This document shows positions 9,161 to 19,538 of a stretch of DNA of 34,544 nt, piece after piece. The stretch covers positions 27,164 through 61,707 of the forward strand of contig NW_001914934.1 in NCBI RefSeq assembly GCF_000208925.1, written 5' to 3'. Origin of the DNA: Entamoeba histolytica HM-1:IMSS (Eukaryota > Evosea > Mastigamoebida > Endamoebidae). The position numbers were made by a program, and so were the translations under genes. The notes under the pieces are model-generated. The model saw only the letters and a list, made by a program, of their open reading frames with translations, had not been told where the DNA came from and made no database searches. How positions within the stretch are numbered: position 1 is the stretch's first letter; each line of letters starts with the position of its first letter.

Positions 9161-10735
9161 ATGTCTTCTGGATATAAACCTGGCAAGAAAAGAATAATAC
9201 AACCTATTCAACCAATTAAGAAAGAGTTAATTGATTTCCATGGATGTCAAATACCTAAAGAATGTGAGCCTTATTTGGAAAGAACAAATGTATCTTTGAT
9301 AATTAAAAAAGGATTTATTAATGGAATGAAAAATGATGCAGAGATGTTTTGTAACGAAGACTTATTTGAATTGTTAATGAATGAATTACTTAATGAACAA
9401 CCTGGTGCATCATTTTCATCTTGTGTAAGACAAACTGCAAATGTTGCCACATTACCTGGAGTTATTAAATCATTAGCTATGCCAGACGCTCATAGTGGTT
9501 ATGGATTTTCGATTGGAGGAGTTGCTGCTATGCGATTAGATGACCCTAATGCTGTTATTTGTCCAGGAGGAGTTGGATTTGATATTAACTGTGGTGTAAG
9601 ATTATTACGAACAAATTTAGACGACAAAGACATTGAACCTCATTTAGCAGAGCTTGCAGACGCACTTCAAAAGAATATCCCTAGTGGAGTTGGGACAACA
9701 TCTACACAAACACTCACAGAAAAGGAAATGAATGAAATTATGAATGAAGGTTTGGAATGGTTAGTAAAAAAAGGTTTAGCATGGAAAGAAGATTTAGTTT
9801 ATTGTGAAGAAAATGGTAGAATTATCAATTCTGACCCCCATCTAGTTAGTCAGAAAGCACGAGGAAGAGGTAGAAATCAACTTGGGACATTAGGAAGTGG
9901 GAACCATTATCTAGAAATACAGCGAGTAGATGAAATTATGGATAAAGAAGCGGCTAAACAAATGGGAATTTCACACATAGGTCAAATATGTATTATGATT
10001 CATTGTGGTAGTCGTGGATTAGGTCATCAAGTATGTCAAGATTTTGTTGATATGTGTGTAAGTCAAAGTAACAAAAATGAAGTTGATATTCAATTAACGG
10101 GTGTTCCTTTTCAATCTGACAATGGTCAAAAATATTTTAAAGCAATGAATGCAGCAGCAAATTATGCCTTTGCAAACAGGGGAATGATTTCTTATCATGT
10201 ACGTTGTACATTTGAACAAGTTTTTCAAAAATCACCAAAAGATTTAGACATGCATTTAGTTTATGATGTTTGTCATAATATTGCAAAAGAAGAAAGTCAT
10301 TTGGTTGATGGTAAAGAAATAAAATGTATTGTACATAGAAAAGGTGCAACTCGTGCTTTTGCCCCTTTAAACCCAGTTATTCCTGATGCCTATAAACCTA
10401 TTGGACAACCAGCAATCATTGGAGGAAGTATGGGTACATGTTCTTATATGTTGGTTGGTACACAAGAAGGCATGAAAAAATCATTTGGATCGACTTGTCA
10501 TGGAGCAGGACGTAAGATAAGTAGAGTAAATGCAATGAAAAATATTTCTTCTGATAGTGTTGTTGAAGAAATGAAGAAAAAAGGCATTGAACTAAGAATA
10601 ACTGATCCAAAACTAGCTGCTGAGGAAGCTGATGATGCTTATAAAGATGTAAAAGAGGTAGTAGAGACATGTCAGTCAGCTGGAATATCAAGGATTGTAT
10701 TTAAGTTAAAGCCACTAATTGTAGTAAAAGGGTAA
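9161..10735 (+). CDS. rtcB: RNA-splicing ligase RtcB
   Basis: 524 residues, the usual size for eukaryotic RtcB (HSPC117). RtcB joins 2',3'-cyclic phosphate and 5'-OH RNA ends using GTP and Mn2+; it seals tRNA halves after intron removal and in some eukaryotes spliced stress mRNAs. Signature motifs are all intact: [12 protein letters not shown] with metal ligands D141 and C144, [10 protein letters not shown] with N248/H249, [10 protein letters not shown] with H281, HRKGATRAF at 392-400, [14 protein letters not shown], and TCHGAGR with H447, the position of the histidine that becomes guanylylated. The C-terminus VKG is also typical. A start at 9161 gives a normal N-terminus ([12 protein letters not shown]) with a basic extension before the conserved core. 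Single exon. Confidence 0.96.
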   Translation: MSSGYKPGKKRIIQPIQPIKKELIDFHGCQIPKECEPYLERTNVSLIIKKGFINGMKNDAEMFCNEDLFELLMNELLNEQPGASFSSCVRQTANVATLPGVIKSLAMPDAHSGYGFSIGGVAAMRLDDPNAVICPGGVGFDINCGVRLLRTNLDDKDIEPHLAELADALQKNIPSGVGTTSTQTLTEKEMNEIMNEGLEWLVKKGLAWKEDLVYCEENGRIINSDPHLVSQKARGRGRNQLGTLGSGNHYLEIQRVDEIMDKEAAKQMGISHIGQICIMIHCGSRGLGHQVCQDFVDMCVSQSNKNEVDIQLTGVPFQSDNGQKYFKAMNAAANYAFANRGMISYHVRCTFEQVFQKSPKDLDMHLVYDVCHNIAKEESHLVDGKEIKCIVHRKGATRAFAPLNPVIPDAYKPIGQPAIIGGSMGTCSYMLVGTQEGMKKSFGSTCHGAGRKISRVNAMKNISSDSVVEEMKKKGIELRITDPKLAAEEADDAYKDVKEVVETCQSAGISRIVFKLKPLIVVKG

Positions 10736-10889
10736 GTTTAAAAGGGGCTATTATCGTTTTATCTTTTTAATTCTTATTTTATCTATTTCAATTTATATTA
10801 AAATCAATAAAAGTTAATATCAATATCTTTCGTGTTAACTTTGTCAAATTAGAATAACGAGAAAAGCACAAATTAAGTAAAAGTGATAA

Positions 10890-11214
10890 ATGAATAAAAA
10901 GACATTTTCCTATGGAATAAATAAATTAACTTTTCTAACATTGTTTTCATATAATATCTATAATCTCTTAAAGTTTGATGTAATTATAATATTGGCTAGT
11001 ATTTCTATTTCTAATATATTATCAAAAACAATATTTATCTGTATAATTATTAGATTAAAAATAGAAGAAATGAAAATAATATTCATTTCTTTAATACTAA
11101 TATCAAATAAATAAAAACTATTAGGATATTTTGCATTAATACTTCTCTTTGTTTATTTTGAAAGAAATGAAAGAGAAACAAATAAAACTAGAATTTATGA
11201 GTTAGAAAAGATAT
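10890..11214 (+). pseudogene. Possible remnant of a membrane protein
   Basis: A 74-codon frame starts with ATG at 10890 and is rich in I, L and F (FDVIIILASISISNIL, MKIIFISLILIS). It stops with TAA at 11112, but the same frame resumes at once with KLLGYFALILLFVYFE then a charged stretch RNERETNKTRIYELEKI before another TAA, and a further hydrophobic run follows. This pattern of membrane spans plus a charged loop in a single frame broken only by TAA codons looks like decayed coding sequence. AT-rich DNA produces I/L/F-rich frames by chance, so the call is weak. I do not recognise a parent family. Confidence 0.28.
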
Positions 11215-11300
11215 AAAATATCTCAGTGTTATGGTTATTGGACTTTATTTTCTATTGAATACAATTCCTTATTTTGGTAAGGTATTCATTCAAAAAGCAA

Positions 11301-12100
11301 TCATTTAAGAAGACAATCAACAATAACGTTGAAGATGTTATTCACATCAGAAATATTTGCTTCTAGTCCATCTAATGTTGATTCACTCACAATTTTTACT
11401 ACTCTAGTTTCATTATTTGATTCATCCATTTCAATTTTCTTAAGAGTAATAGCAGCTTTCTTTTCAGGAACTTTTGTATCAGTATAAGGTTGAGGTATAT
11501 CTTTTCCAATCATATTTTCTAGTGGTAATGAATAGATTTCACTATTCTTTGTCACTGCACAAATATATTCAAGTCCAGTAACTGTTGTGTAAAATACCAT
11601 TGATGTTATCTCTGTGTCTATTCTCCATACAGCAACTGGTTTTATTTCTCCTATTTTCATTAAGAAAACATCCCAATGTCCAGTATTTTTATTAACAAAT
11701 GAATATAAATTTAATGTACGATGTGCAGCAATGAGAATTGGAGTACAAAGGAATGATTGATAAATCTTTCTAGAAAGAAGGTCATATATAATAACACCTT
11801 GTTTTGATTTAGTGAGAATATATTGTGAGTTGGATAAAAATTGAACTTCAACAGGTATAAATTCTTTACCATGTTGTTCATAAGGAACAGGAAGTGAAAA
11901 TAATAACTTATTTGATAAAACATCCCATATAGTAATTGCTGTTTTAAACGAGACTGCCATAACACTACCATCTTTAGATATAGATGCAGAATATGATGGC
12001 TCTCCATAATAAGCACCAATAGACCTACATTTCCATGTCACATTCGATCGGACTCCTCCTTTTGTTTTAATTGTTTGTCGAGTAACAAGAACCCAAACTT
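11301..12100 (-). CDS. WDR75/Utp17-like WD-repeat protein, C-terminal part
   Basis: About 266 residues are visible; the 5' portion is lost in the N gap at 12101-12200, so the start is unknown. The translation begins VWVLVTRQTIK and contains a WD-type block (SYSASISKDGSVMAVSFK then TAITIWDVLSNKLLFSL) followed by another beta-propeller blade (VQFLSNSQYILTKSKQGVIIYDLLS). The spacing 'W-x-C...I-G-Y...S-x-D-G-S-x-x-A-V-x-F...TIWD' recalls the second propeller of WDR75 (yeast Nan1/Utp17), a t-UTP factor of the U3 small-subunit processome needed for rRNA transcription and processing in the nucleolus. The C-terminal ~80 residues are charged and helical. WDR75 relatives are about 800-900 residues, so well over half the gene is missing. 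Another WD-repeat protein cannot be excluded. Confidence 0.6.
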
Positions 12101-12200
12101 NNNNNNNNNNNNNNNNNNNNNNNNNNNNNNNNNNNNNNNNNNNNNNNNNNNNNNNNNNNNNNNNNNNNNNNNNNNNNNNNNNNNNNNNNNNNNNNNNNNN
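12101..12200. other. Assembly gap (100 N)
   Basis: Exactly 100 N bases, the conventional placeholder for a gap of unknown size. It truncates the WDR75-like gene. A reading frame passes through the gap to a TTG at 12221, but that is an artefact of translating N. Confidence 0.99.
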
Positions 12201-12387
12201 TTTAATTTTTAGGGTTTTCAAAAATTCTCTTTATTTTTATTTATGTTAAATATAACACTATTTGAATAGTAAAAAATATAAATGGATAAAAGCCAAACTA
12301 AATAGCAAATTATGTTTATTTGTCTATACCCAACTTGATGAGAAAAATAATTTTTGATAGGTGATGTAATCAATTAATGAATGAATA

Positions 12388-12579
12388 TTATTGTTGTAGT
12401 ATCAAGGGTTTAAGAATGATTGAATAGACTGAAAATGAGAATAAGTTAGTTAAAAATGGAGTTTGAAAAATAAAAATAAATTGTGCTAAAATAGTTAATT
12501 TTTGATTATAAAGTTTCAATGTTCCAATTGTATCAAATGGAACGTTCAGATTTAACCTTCCCCAAACTGATATTATCAT
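12388..12579 (-). CDS. Small hydrophobic hypothetical ORF, doubtful
   Basis: 63 codons from ATG at 12579. The first half (MIISVWGRLNLNVPFDTIG) has a mixed, protein-like composition, the second half is strongly hydrophobic (LAQFIFIFQTPFLTNLFSF) and could form one or two membrane spans. It starts only 21 bases from the ATG of the divergent ORF at 12601, leaving little promoter space if both are genes. No family is recognised; it may be the first exon of a longer gene or a chance frame. The surrounding 12201-12387 shows no other coding signal. Confidence 0.28.
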   Translation of the reverse strand: MIISVWGRLNLNVPFDTIGTLKLYNQKLTILAQFIFIFQTPFLTNLFSFSVYSIILKPLILQQ

Positions 12580-12600
12580 TCTTAATCATTTTCATAAAGA

Positions 12601-12828
12601 ATGTCACAATCTCAACATTATAAAGAATTAATAGAAAAAGCATATAAAAGAAAAATAGATAATTGTTTTCTTGTTCTTACTACACCTTCTCAGTTGAGAC
12701 AAGAAGAAGAAATTGAAGAGGATGAGTCTATGTCTATGTTTTTTATTAGTTATACAGAAAGTCCAACTTTTCCATTAGTCATTCCAAAAGGATCTTCTCT
12801 AATTGCAAATATTGTACAATTTGATTAA
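12601..12828 (+). CDS. Small acidic hypothetical protein
   Basis: 75 codons. The first third is basic and helical (YKELIEKAYKRKIDNCF), the middle is an acidic run (QEEEIEEDESMSMFF), and the end (FPLVIPKGSSLIANIVQFD) looks like ordered protein. Composition is balanced and unlike the I/F/Y/N-rich chance frames of nearby spacer, which argues for a real gene. No signal peptide, membrane segment or known motif was seen. Confidence 0.48.
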   Translation: MSQSQHYKELIEKAYKRKIDNCFLVLTTPSQLRQEEEIEEDESMSMFFISYTESPTFPLVIPKGSSLIANIVQFD

Positions 12829-14518
12829 ATTTATTTATGTGATTCAGAAGTTTATATTAATTAATTTCTCTCTTAACTTTTCTAAACTTTAAGTATTTTC
12901 TGTTGTGCTTAATTTATTTTTATATTTTTTTAAAAATAAAACAATAATACTCCCTTTATAGAATGTATTTTATCTCCTAACCAAGATTCTTTCTTTTTTA
13001 ATTGAATATAACACGTAACCTAAATGAATTTGAAGGAGCAAGTAATAATATTACTTCTCTCAAATAAAATTCTAATAAGAATGAATAGAAGTAATTACAA
13101 CTTTAAGTTGAACATAACAGTAGTATTGATTTATCCTCTCTTTATTACTAAAACAAACACAATTAAAATATTCTATCATAATTCCATTATTTGTTATAAT
13201 TTATATAACAACATATTTCTAAAATATAATATATATTTGATGAAATAAATATATGTTGATACAATTTATTGATTGTTTTCAAGTAAAAGTAATTATGAAT
13301 ATATAAATATTAGAATAAATTGTTTCCTAAACACTCTAAACCAATAAAACCTTCTATAATTCAAGCTAAGAAACTTCATTTTGGGTAACTCAAACAAAAT
13401 AAATTAGTTATAACTCTTTTGTTATTGTCATATACTTCTTTAACAATAATTATTGTTAATAACACATATTAACTGAAATAATACAAATAACACCAATACC
13501 ATTAAAGTATTTTTGTCATTATGTATCTATCAACTTAAAGAAATAACTATTTGAATAAAATGGAGTTGTAGTGAGACTTAAAAGTAACTGTCAAAATAAA
13601 ACATTATACTAAGTTAATATAAAAGAGTAAATTATTTAATTTAAACAAGTTCTATTTCCTTTAATAATTCTTTTCTGTTATAATAGTTTTACTTATTGAA
13701 TGGATTATAAATTATTTGGTTATATTAATAGTTTTGATTTTTAGAATATTAAGAATGGGATTGGGTAATACTATTTCAATTACATTCAGTTAGGTTGAGT
13801 TAGAGAATAAAAATATTAGTACAACACTTTTTCACAATATTAAGGTTATCAAATGAATATTTTTTTATGATTATACATAATTTTGATAATTTTTATTTAA
13901 AATTATTTGTTTTATATCTCTATCAAATTATTGAAATAGACGGATGAAATATTTATTTTCGTTCATTACTCTATAATCGTCTTCTTTCAAACAATGAGAA
14001 ATTAAAAATAAATAATCTAAACTATAAGACGAACGACTCACTATAGAATAAATGTCAAACGTTTATTTAACAGTAACTATTACTTTTTTTAAATAACACA
14101 TCTTAGTTATATCTGATTGAAACAAATGGGTAGATAATAAAAAAATATCTTTTAATTAAGAAAGTTAAATTTTTATAAAGAAAGGAAGTGGTTGTGTTTT
14201 CATAAAAAAATAATTTACTGTTAAAGCTTTTAAGAATAGGTAAATAAAAATAGTGAAGTGCATAATCATAATTAAGAAAAGGAAATACAAAAAAGAGTGT
14301 TAGAAAAATTAAAACCCTTTCAAATTATACAAAGTTATTTAACAATATTTGTTAAAACCAGATATAATCTTATTTCTTTGTACTATCATCAAAATCTAAT
14401 TGCAAAACAACTTATTAGATGATCACTAATAGTTCATACAACAACATAAAAGAAAAATTGATGAACAGATATTCTCTACCAAAAAAGAGAAAAATCTTTA
14501 AGAAAAATGTAAAATTAA
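12829..14518. other. Gene-poor AT-rich spacer
   Basis: About 1.7 kb with no convincing gene. A 74-codon frame at 13024-13248 is N/I/Y/L-rich and most likely chance. A 16-base palindrome (AACAATAATTATTGTT) lies near 13442-13457. No tRNA-like cloverleaf or recognisable transposon end was seen. Confidence 0.55.
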
Positions 14519-15208
14519 TCAACAACACCCTCCTTCTTTTTTCTCTGGAGATGTTGTTTCAATGTTGATGCTCCCTGATGGAGTATTGTTTACTTCTTTC
14601 ATAGATTGTACAACTTTAGTGGCAACATCTAAGAAAGCAGTATCAACTTGAGCACCAGTCTTAGCAGATGTTTCATACAAAGGAATATTACCGTTATTTT
14701 CACACCATTGTTTTACATCAGAAACAGATACAACGTGTTTGGATGGGTCTTCATCCATTTTGTTGACTAAAACAACAAAAGGGAAATCATTAGGATTAGT
14801 AACATTAGCACCATTGAGGAATTCTTTTTTCCAAGTATCAAGTGATTTGAAGGAAGCTTCATTTGTAACATCTAAAACTAAAAGACAACAATCACTACCA
14901 CGGTAAAATGCAGCACCAAAACTCATGAACTTTTCATGTCCAGCTAATGAATTAATCATAACTCTAATCCTAAATTAAAAAAAAATAATAAAAACAAAAA
15001 GACACAAACCAGTGTCCCAAATTTGAAGTGTAGTAGCAGTTCCATTAATTGTAACTTCTTTTGTAAGAAAATCAGCTCCAATAGTTGCTTTATATTGTGC
15101 TGTAAATGTCTTTTCAATAAACTGATTCATGAGAGAAGACTTTCCAACTCCAGAATCACCAATGAGAATCATTTTTAACAGAACTTTCTTGTGATTTTTA
15201 TTTGACAT
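14519..15208 (-). CDS. Rab7-like small GTPase, two exons
   Basis: Exon 1 is 15208-15010, exon 2 is 14943-14519; the join falls inside the DxxG motif (WDT-AG) and gives 207 residues, normal for a Rab. Motifs: P-loop GDSGVGKS (17-24), effector region YKATIGADF (39-47) with T42, WDTAGHEKF (64-72), NKMD (127-130), ETSAK (157-161) and a C-terminal GGCC for double geranylgeranylation. [15 protein letters not shown] and [18 protein letters not shown] are characteristic of Rab7, which directs late endosome, phagosome and lysosome traffic; Entamoeba has an expanded Rab7 set. The striking feature is H69 at the position of the catalytic Gln (Rab7 Q67), which should change intrinsic GTP hydrolysis. The internal Met at 14959 is inside the intron and is not a start. 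Two GAAC-type elements lie upstream. Confidence 0.93.
14944..15009 (-). other. Intron of the Rab7-like gene, 66 nt
   Basis: Begins GTTTGTGTC and ends TTCATTAG on the minus strand. Two earlier TAG triplets would each lead quickly to a TGA; only the last restores the WDTAG motif. Confidence 0.92.
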
Positions 15209-15225
15209 GTCTTTCTCTTTTTATC

Positions 15226-15233
15226 AGTTCATT
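15226..15233 (-). promoter_or_regulatory. GAAC-type core promoter element
   Basis: AATGAACT on the minus strand, identical to the GAAC element described for Entamoeba protein-coding promoters, 18 bases before the Rab7-like ATG. A related TCTGAACT lies at 15240-15247. Confidence 0.55.
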
Positions 15234-15247
15234 TTTTTTAGTTCAGA

Positions 15248-16707
15248 TTCGAGATTTTTCCCATTCATTCTTTTTAACTTAAAATATATTTGTGTAACAC
15301 CAAACAACAAAATATTGTTATTTAATAAAACAAAAAAGAAATAAAGTATAAATAAAAGATAATTGACAATAATAACTATTAGTTTTTAATAATGTAAAGA
15401 ATAAGAATGATAACTTACTATGAAACAAGAAAATCTTATGTACCAAATCAATACAACAAAAATTCATTTATAAAAAGGATTTAATTCTGTTTTTCATAGA
15501 CAAGTTAATACTCAATTGATGTGAAATAAAAATGAATATTCAATTATATAAAATAAATTATATGATATTCTTCATCTTATTACTATTTATTACTTTCATT
15601 TATCAATTTTGTTTTATTGTTGAATAAAATAAACATCAACAAGATATAAACATACTAAATTTATTAAACTAATATACTTTAAATTAAATTTATTATCACT
15701 TTATTAAGTGAAAGATTATACCAATCATTAGATGATTACTTTATCTATTTATTCAATTATCTAAAATAGTTTATTTCAAATAATAATGTTATAACATTCA
15801 TTTTATAAACATATTTAAAAAAAATATTGATGAACCATTTCTTTATTATATTAAATTTCTTTTTTACTTTTGTTAAGTCTAATACTTTTACTAATTTACT
15901 TATTGTTAGTCAATTTATTGATAATATTAGAATAAGCATTTTTATATATTTATATTTATTTTTGAATTTACAAATTAAAATATCAATTAGTCTATAATTA
16001 TTGTTTTAATAGTTGTCTTATCTTCTATCACATTGGTTATGAATCATTAAATCATTATTATAAAATTATAATACTAATACTATTCTACTTATTTCTTATT
16101 AACAGTTATTTTTATTTTCAATATGACTTAGATTTATCAATAAACTAATATTTAAATGGTTGGTACATACTTCTTATAAATAAATTTATTATTTTATTAT
16201 TTTATTCTATCATTAATTATAAAAAATAACATCCTTACAGTATTATATTACTAATACCCTCAATATCTTCTAACTCTGTTTATAAGTGTTTTAACTTCTT
16301 CATGAATTTTTTTCCAATACTGTTAGTTTTGTACTATGTTCTATCATTTTTTGTTTCTAATTTGTTTTGTTCTTCATCATTTATTTTGATATTATTTATA
16401 TCTTCTTTGTGTCTACTTGTGAGATTTCACTCATTATGATAATATCTATTTCATTTCTTTAAACTGAACAAAAAAATATGATTGTCAGTTACCACAGTTT
16501 TTATGGTGATAATTCTTTATATAAAAATTATGTTATGTGAATACACTTAACACTTACTCACAATTATTCTTCTATATTAAAGATTTGTTGATTGGTATTA
16601 ATTTACCTTCTTCTATGATGAGTTTTTTGTAGTTATTTTATTAAAAAACATAAAAATATCCTGAGAGAAGGAAACAAAATATAATTGCAACAAAAATTAA
16701 TTATGAT
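15248..16707. other. Gene-poor AT-rich spacer with a possible coding remnant
   Basis: About 1.46 kb without an intact gene. On the minus strand, roughly 16430 down to 16250, one frame reads as Lys/Glu/Asn-rich protein-like sequence (KEDINNIKINDEEQNKLETK ... IGKKFMKKLKHL ... ELEDIEGI) broken by at least two stops, which may be a decayed gene. The remainder shows nothing recognisable. Confidence 0.4.
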
Positions 16708-17349
16708 TTACTTATCATCATCACGTTTTTTGGACATTACAATCATAAGTTTAGCAAGGTACATAAACAAGTCAAAAGCGTCCACAAAGAGAGTCCAAGC
16801 AAGAATGAATGGGTCATCAACCCCAGCTTCAATTGCCCTAATAATTGAGTGAGTATCTATTATTAGGAATAGGATTGACATAATTACTGAAACTGACATA
16901 AAAATGTAAGCAGGAGTAAGTCCCCAAGAAAATACATACCAGATAGTTAAAGGAATATATACAATTGAAGAGATAATACCCATAAAAGTATATAACAATG
17001 TTAATTCTGTTGTGAGAAGAGAGACAATTGTAGTTGATACAAAAGCAAGAGTAGTAGCAAGTGCACAAAATACCATTTGACTACTATCAAGACCATGAGA
17101 AATACAAAATGCACCAGCACCAAATCCAGCTGTAAGAGCACTAAAAGACATTAAACAAACCTTTAACTTTGGAGATTGAGTACAACACATAACAATTGCT
17201 GGGAAAATTCCAATTAAAGAAATCAATGAACTCAAAACAACAGGAATATATAAACTTCCAACCAGCCCAAGAGCAAAGAGCACAAAGCAACATGAAACAA
17301 TTAAATATGCCTGAGATAAAATCTTTGAAGTTTTAGCGTCTATTCTCAT
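16708..17349 (-). CDS. Bax inhibitor-1 (TMBIM) family membrane protein
   Basis: 213 residues with six to seven hydrophobic segments covering almost the whole chain and a short charged tail (MSKKRDDDK). Family landmarks are near the end: IIDTHSIIRAIEAGVDDPF followed by AWTLFVDAFDLFMYLAKLM, corresponding to the 'DTQ...a.....D.i..al.Ly.D.inlF..iL.il' signature, with the conserved Asp residues that form the pH/Ca2+ gate. Upstream, ATTLAFVSTTIVSLLT matches the usual TMBIM segment after helix 2/3. BI-1 proteins sit in the ER (some in Golgi) and act as Ca2+ leak channels that moderate ER stress and cell death. The chain is slightly shorter than human BI-1 (237). Start choice: first ATG, immediately followed by a basic N-terminus (MRIDAKTSK). 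Confidence 0.88.
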   Translation of the reverse strand: MRIDAKTSKILSQAYLIVSCCFVLFALGLVGSLYIPVVLSSLISLIGIFPAIVMCCTQSPKLKVCLMSFSALTAGFGAGAFCISHGLDSSQMVFCALATTLAFVSTTIVSLLTTELTLLYTFMGIISSIVYIPLTIWYVFSWGLTPAYIFMSVSVIMSILFLIIDTHSIIRAIEAGVDDPFILAWTLFVDAFDLFMYLAKLMIVMSKKRDDDK

Positions 17350-18588
17350 TTCAACTAACTTTTTAGATTAGATTTTTTTTTTATTATAAATTATTTTATA
17401 TTATTATTATTATTATATTTTTACTTATTTTATGATTTAAAATTTCTTAAAAAATACTATTTTTATTATTTGGTGATGACTTTTCCTAAAACTTCGATTG
17501 AAATAAAATGACAAAATATGCTTCAATATTATTATTATAGTATTTATTTCTTATTTTTATTTTCTTCAGAAAAGAAGAATGTAAATCAGAAATAAACAAA
17601 CATCAATACAAAAAAACAGTCATTGAATTATTATGGTTTATTTGATTATGAAATATGTTAATTAATAATATAAAGAATGAAGTAAGAATATTATGAAAGA
17701 ATATCAAATGAAAATGATATAAATGAAATTATATAATAATAATATAATAATATAATAATAAAGAAATATTCATTAAACATAAAATAAGAAATAAAGAAAT
17801 GACATTTATTTCAAATTGAAAGAAACAGTAACGAAGAAGATTAAAAGAATAAATAAACCAAAATAATTTTTATTCACAAAACAAGAAGAAAAACTAAATA
17901 ATAAAAAAGAAAATACTCACTCAAAATAATGATATATATGAATTGAATAATCTCCATTACATATTGAATAAATGACAATTCTATTATCACTTATTTATTT
18001 CTACTTTTATCTTTTATTCAAATATTTATGTTTAACTTCAACTACTAAAATTCTTTTAAAAGTTATATTTTAGTTTTTTATTACCATTAATAAAGTAGTA
18101 TAATTATAGTTTAATGATTCATAAGATAATTTTTGACTTAGTTATTATTCTTCATTACAATTTTTTACAGTATATTTTTTGGGTTTTATTATTTGTTCGA
18201 AATTGGATTGAATTTCATTTTAAATATTGTTTAATATCCAATTCATATAACTTTTAAAAAGTAATTAGTATTATTATTTCATTGCTTGATATTTATTCTT
18301 AACTTTTATATTATTTTAGCACTTCTGCCGTTATTAAATTCAAATTCTTAACAAACTTTAAAATAGTATTATATTTATTCCCATTTTTATTAAAAATTCA
18401 ACAAATAAAAAAACTAACTTTTATCAAACAGAGTTTAAAATAACAAACACAAATTATTTTATTTTTATTCAAAAGAAAAAACAAAAAAGAATAACACACT
18501 ATAAATATTATAAATATATTAATGTTTATAAAACAAAAAAAAAATCTAATAACAAAATTAAATAATGAAATTTTTGTAATTAAATTTT
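17350..18588. other. Gene-poor AT-rich spacer
   Basis: About 1.24 kb upstream of the BI-1-like gene and downstream of the RNase T2 gene. It holds simple repeats (TTA repeats around 17400-17424, ATA repeats around 17735-17762). A minus-strand frame at 18398-18601 is F/I/N-rich, overlaps the RNase T2 stop and is judged chance. Confidence 0.55.
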
Positions 18589-19344
18589 TTAATACAAACA
18601 TCCACCATCAGTTAATACTGGTTCTTTCTCAAAGATAATATCATTTCCACAAGTCTCTTGTTTAGTAGCACCAGATGGGCAAGTAATAAATTGTGGATTA
18701 GCTTTTGTAGAAGTAGTAACCATAGTACATGCTCTTAATTCACTAAGATATTTACCACTACAAGTGAAATAAACAGCTCCTTCAACTCCAAGTTCTTTAG
18801 CAGCTAATTCTTTTAACCATGATTTTTTATATGATGTTTTTCCATCAGCAACAACTCCTGCAGCTTTGAAAACTTTCCAGAAATCATGATCATTTAACAT
18901 TTTAATAGCTGTCATAGCATAATCTTTTGGTCCAGTAGCTCCATTATAAACATCACTTACACAAGTTCCATGTTTATCGTATTCATAATTGAAGAATTTA
19001 CATTTTGAAAGAGAAGCCCAGTTGTATGATAATGCTTCCATAAATTCTGGATCATTTTCAATCATTTTAGAAACTTGAGCATCGGTGTATGGTGATTTAC
19101 AACATGATGGATATCCACTAACAAAGTTTGGCCACCATCCATGAAGAGTAAATCCTGATTTAAGAGCCATAGTAGTTTTTGGTAAATCACAACACTTGCT
19201 ATGACAGAATTGTCCTGGCCATGTTTCAACTAAAAGAAGATAATCATATGAAACAGCACAACTATTTGATGAACACATAGCAAAATCTTTATGAGAACAT
19301 TTAGCGTTAACTAAAGCAAGAAGTAATACACACAATGAAATCAT
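18589..19344 (-). CDS. Secreted RNase T2
   Basis: 251 residues with a clear signal peptide (residues 1-14, MISLCVLLLALVNA). Both catalytic blocks are present: CAS I FTLHGWWP (65-72, catalytic H68) and CAS II FFNYEYDKHGTC (117-128, E121, K124, H125). These form the acid-base pair of RNase T2 enzymes, which cleave single-stranded RNA through 2',3'-cyclic phosphates. Many cysteines (about 18) imply a disulfide-rich extracellular or lysosomal enzyme. CAS I has Trp for the usual Leu in HGLWP, and CAS II has Asn-Tyr where many family members have His-Glu, so the accessory active-site His normally in 'EHEWxKHG' is absent. Length and cysteine pattern fit the family. Probable role: digestion of ingested or extracellular RNA in phagolysosomes. 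A TATTTAAAC motif sits 31 bases before the ATG. Confidence 0.92.
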   Translation of the reverse strand: MISLCVLLLALVNAKCSHKDFAMCSSNSCAVSYDYLLLVETWPGQFCHSKCCDLPKTTMALKSGFTLHGWWPNFVSGYPSCCKSPYTDAQVSKMIENDPEFMEALSYNWASLSKCKFFNYEYDKHGTCVSDVYNGATGPKDYAMTAIKMLNDHDFWKVFKAAGVVADGKTSYKKSWLKELAAKELGVEGAVYFTCSGKYLSELRACTMVTTSTKANPQFITCPSGATKQETCGNDIIFEKEPVLTDGGCLY

Positions 19345-19374
19345 AAAATTGATATAAACAGTTAACGTTATTTA

Positions 19375-19383
19375 GTTTAAATA
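19375..19383 (-). promoter_or_regulatory. TATA-like element of the RNase T2 gene
   Basis: TATTTAAAC on the minus strand, matching the Entamoeba TATA-like consensus (GTATTTAAAG/C) except for its first base, 31-39 bases upstream of the ATG. Entamoeba 5' leaders are very short, so the position fits. Confidence 0.6.
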
Positions 19384-19538
19384 TCTAAACGAAAAATTCG
19401 ATAACATTCATTGTATTAAAACAGAAAAAATTCGTATTTTCTTTCTCCTTCTTTTTTTCTTTATTTTTGTAAAGTTACTTTTCTTTTTTATTTGATTTTT
19501 CTTGTATTTTGACTTGTTTTATATTTTTTTATTTTAAG

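Noticed and set aside
11301..12221. Reading frame passing through the N gap to a start at 12221
   Set aside because: The start codon is TTG and the frame crosses 100 N; the gene is truncated at 12100.
13024..13248. 74-codon plus-strand ORF in spacer
   Set aside because: Composition is that of random A/T sequence (N, I, L, Y, K); no motif.
14519..14959. Independent GTPase gene starting at the Met at 14959
   Set aside because: That Met lies within the intron; splicing to exon 1 restores a complete Rab.
18398..18601. Minus-strand ORF overlapping the RNase T2 stop
   Set aside because: F/I/N/C-rich chance frame in AT-rich DNA with no protein-like features.
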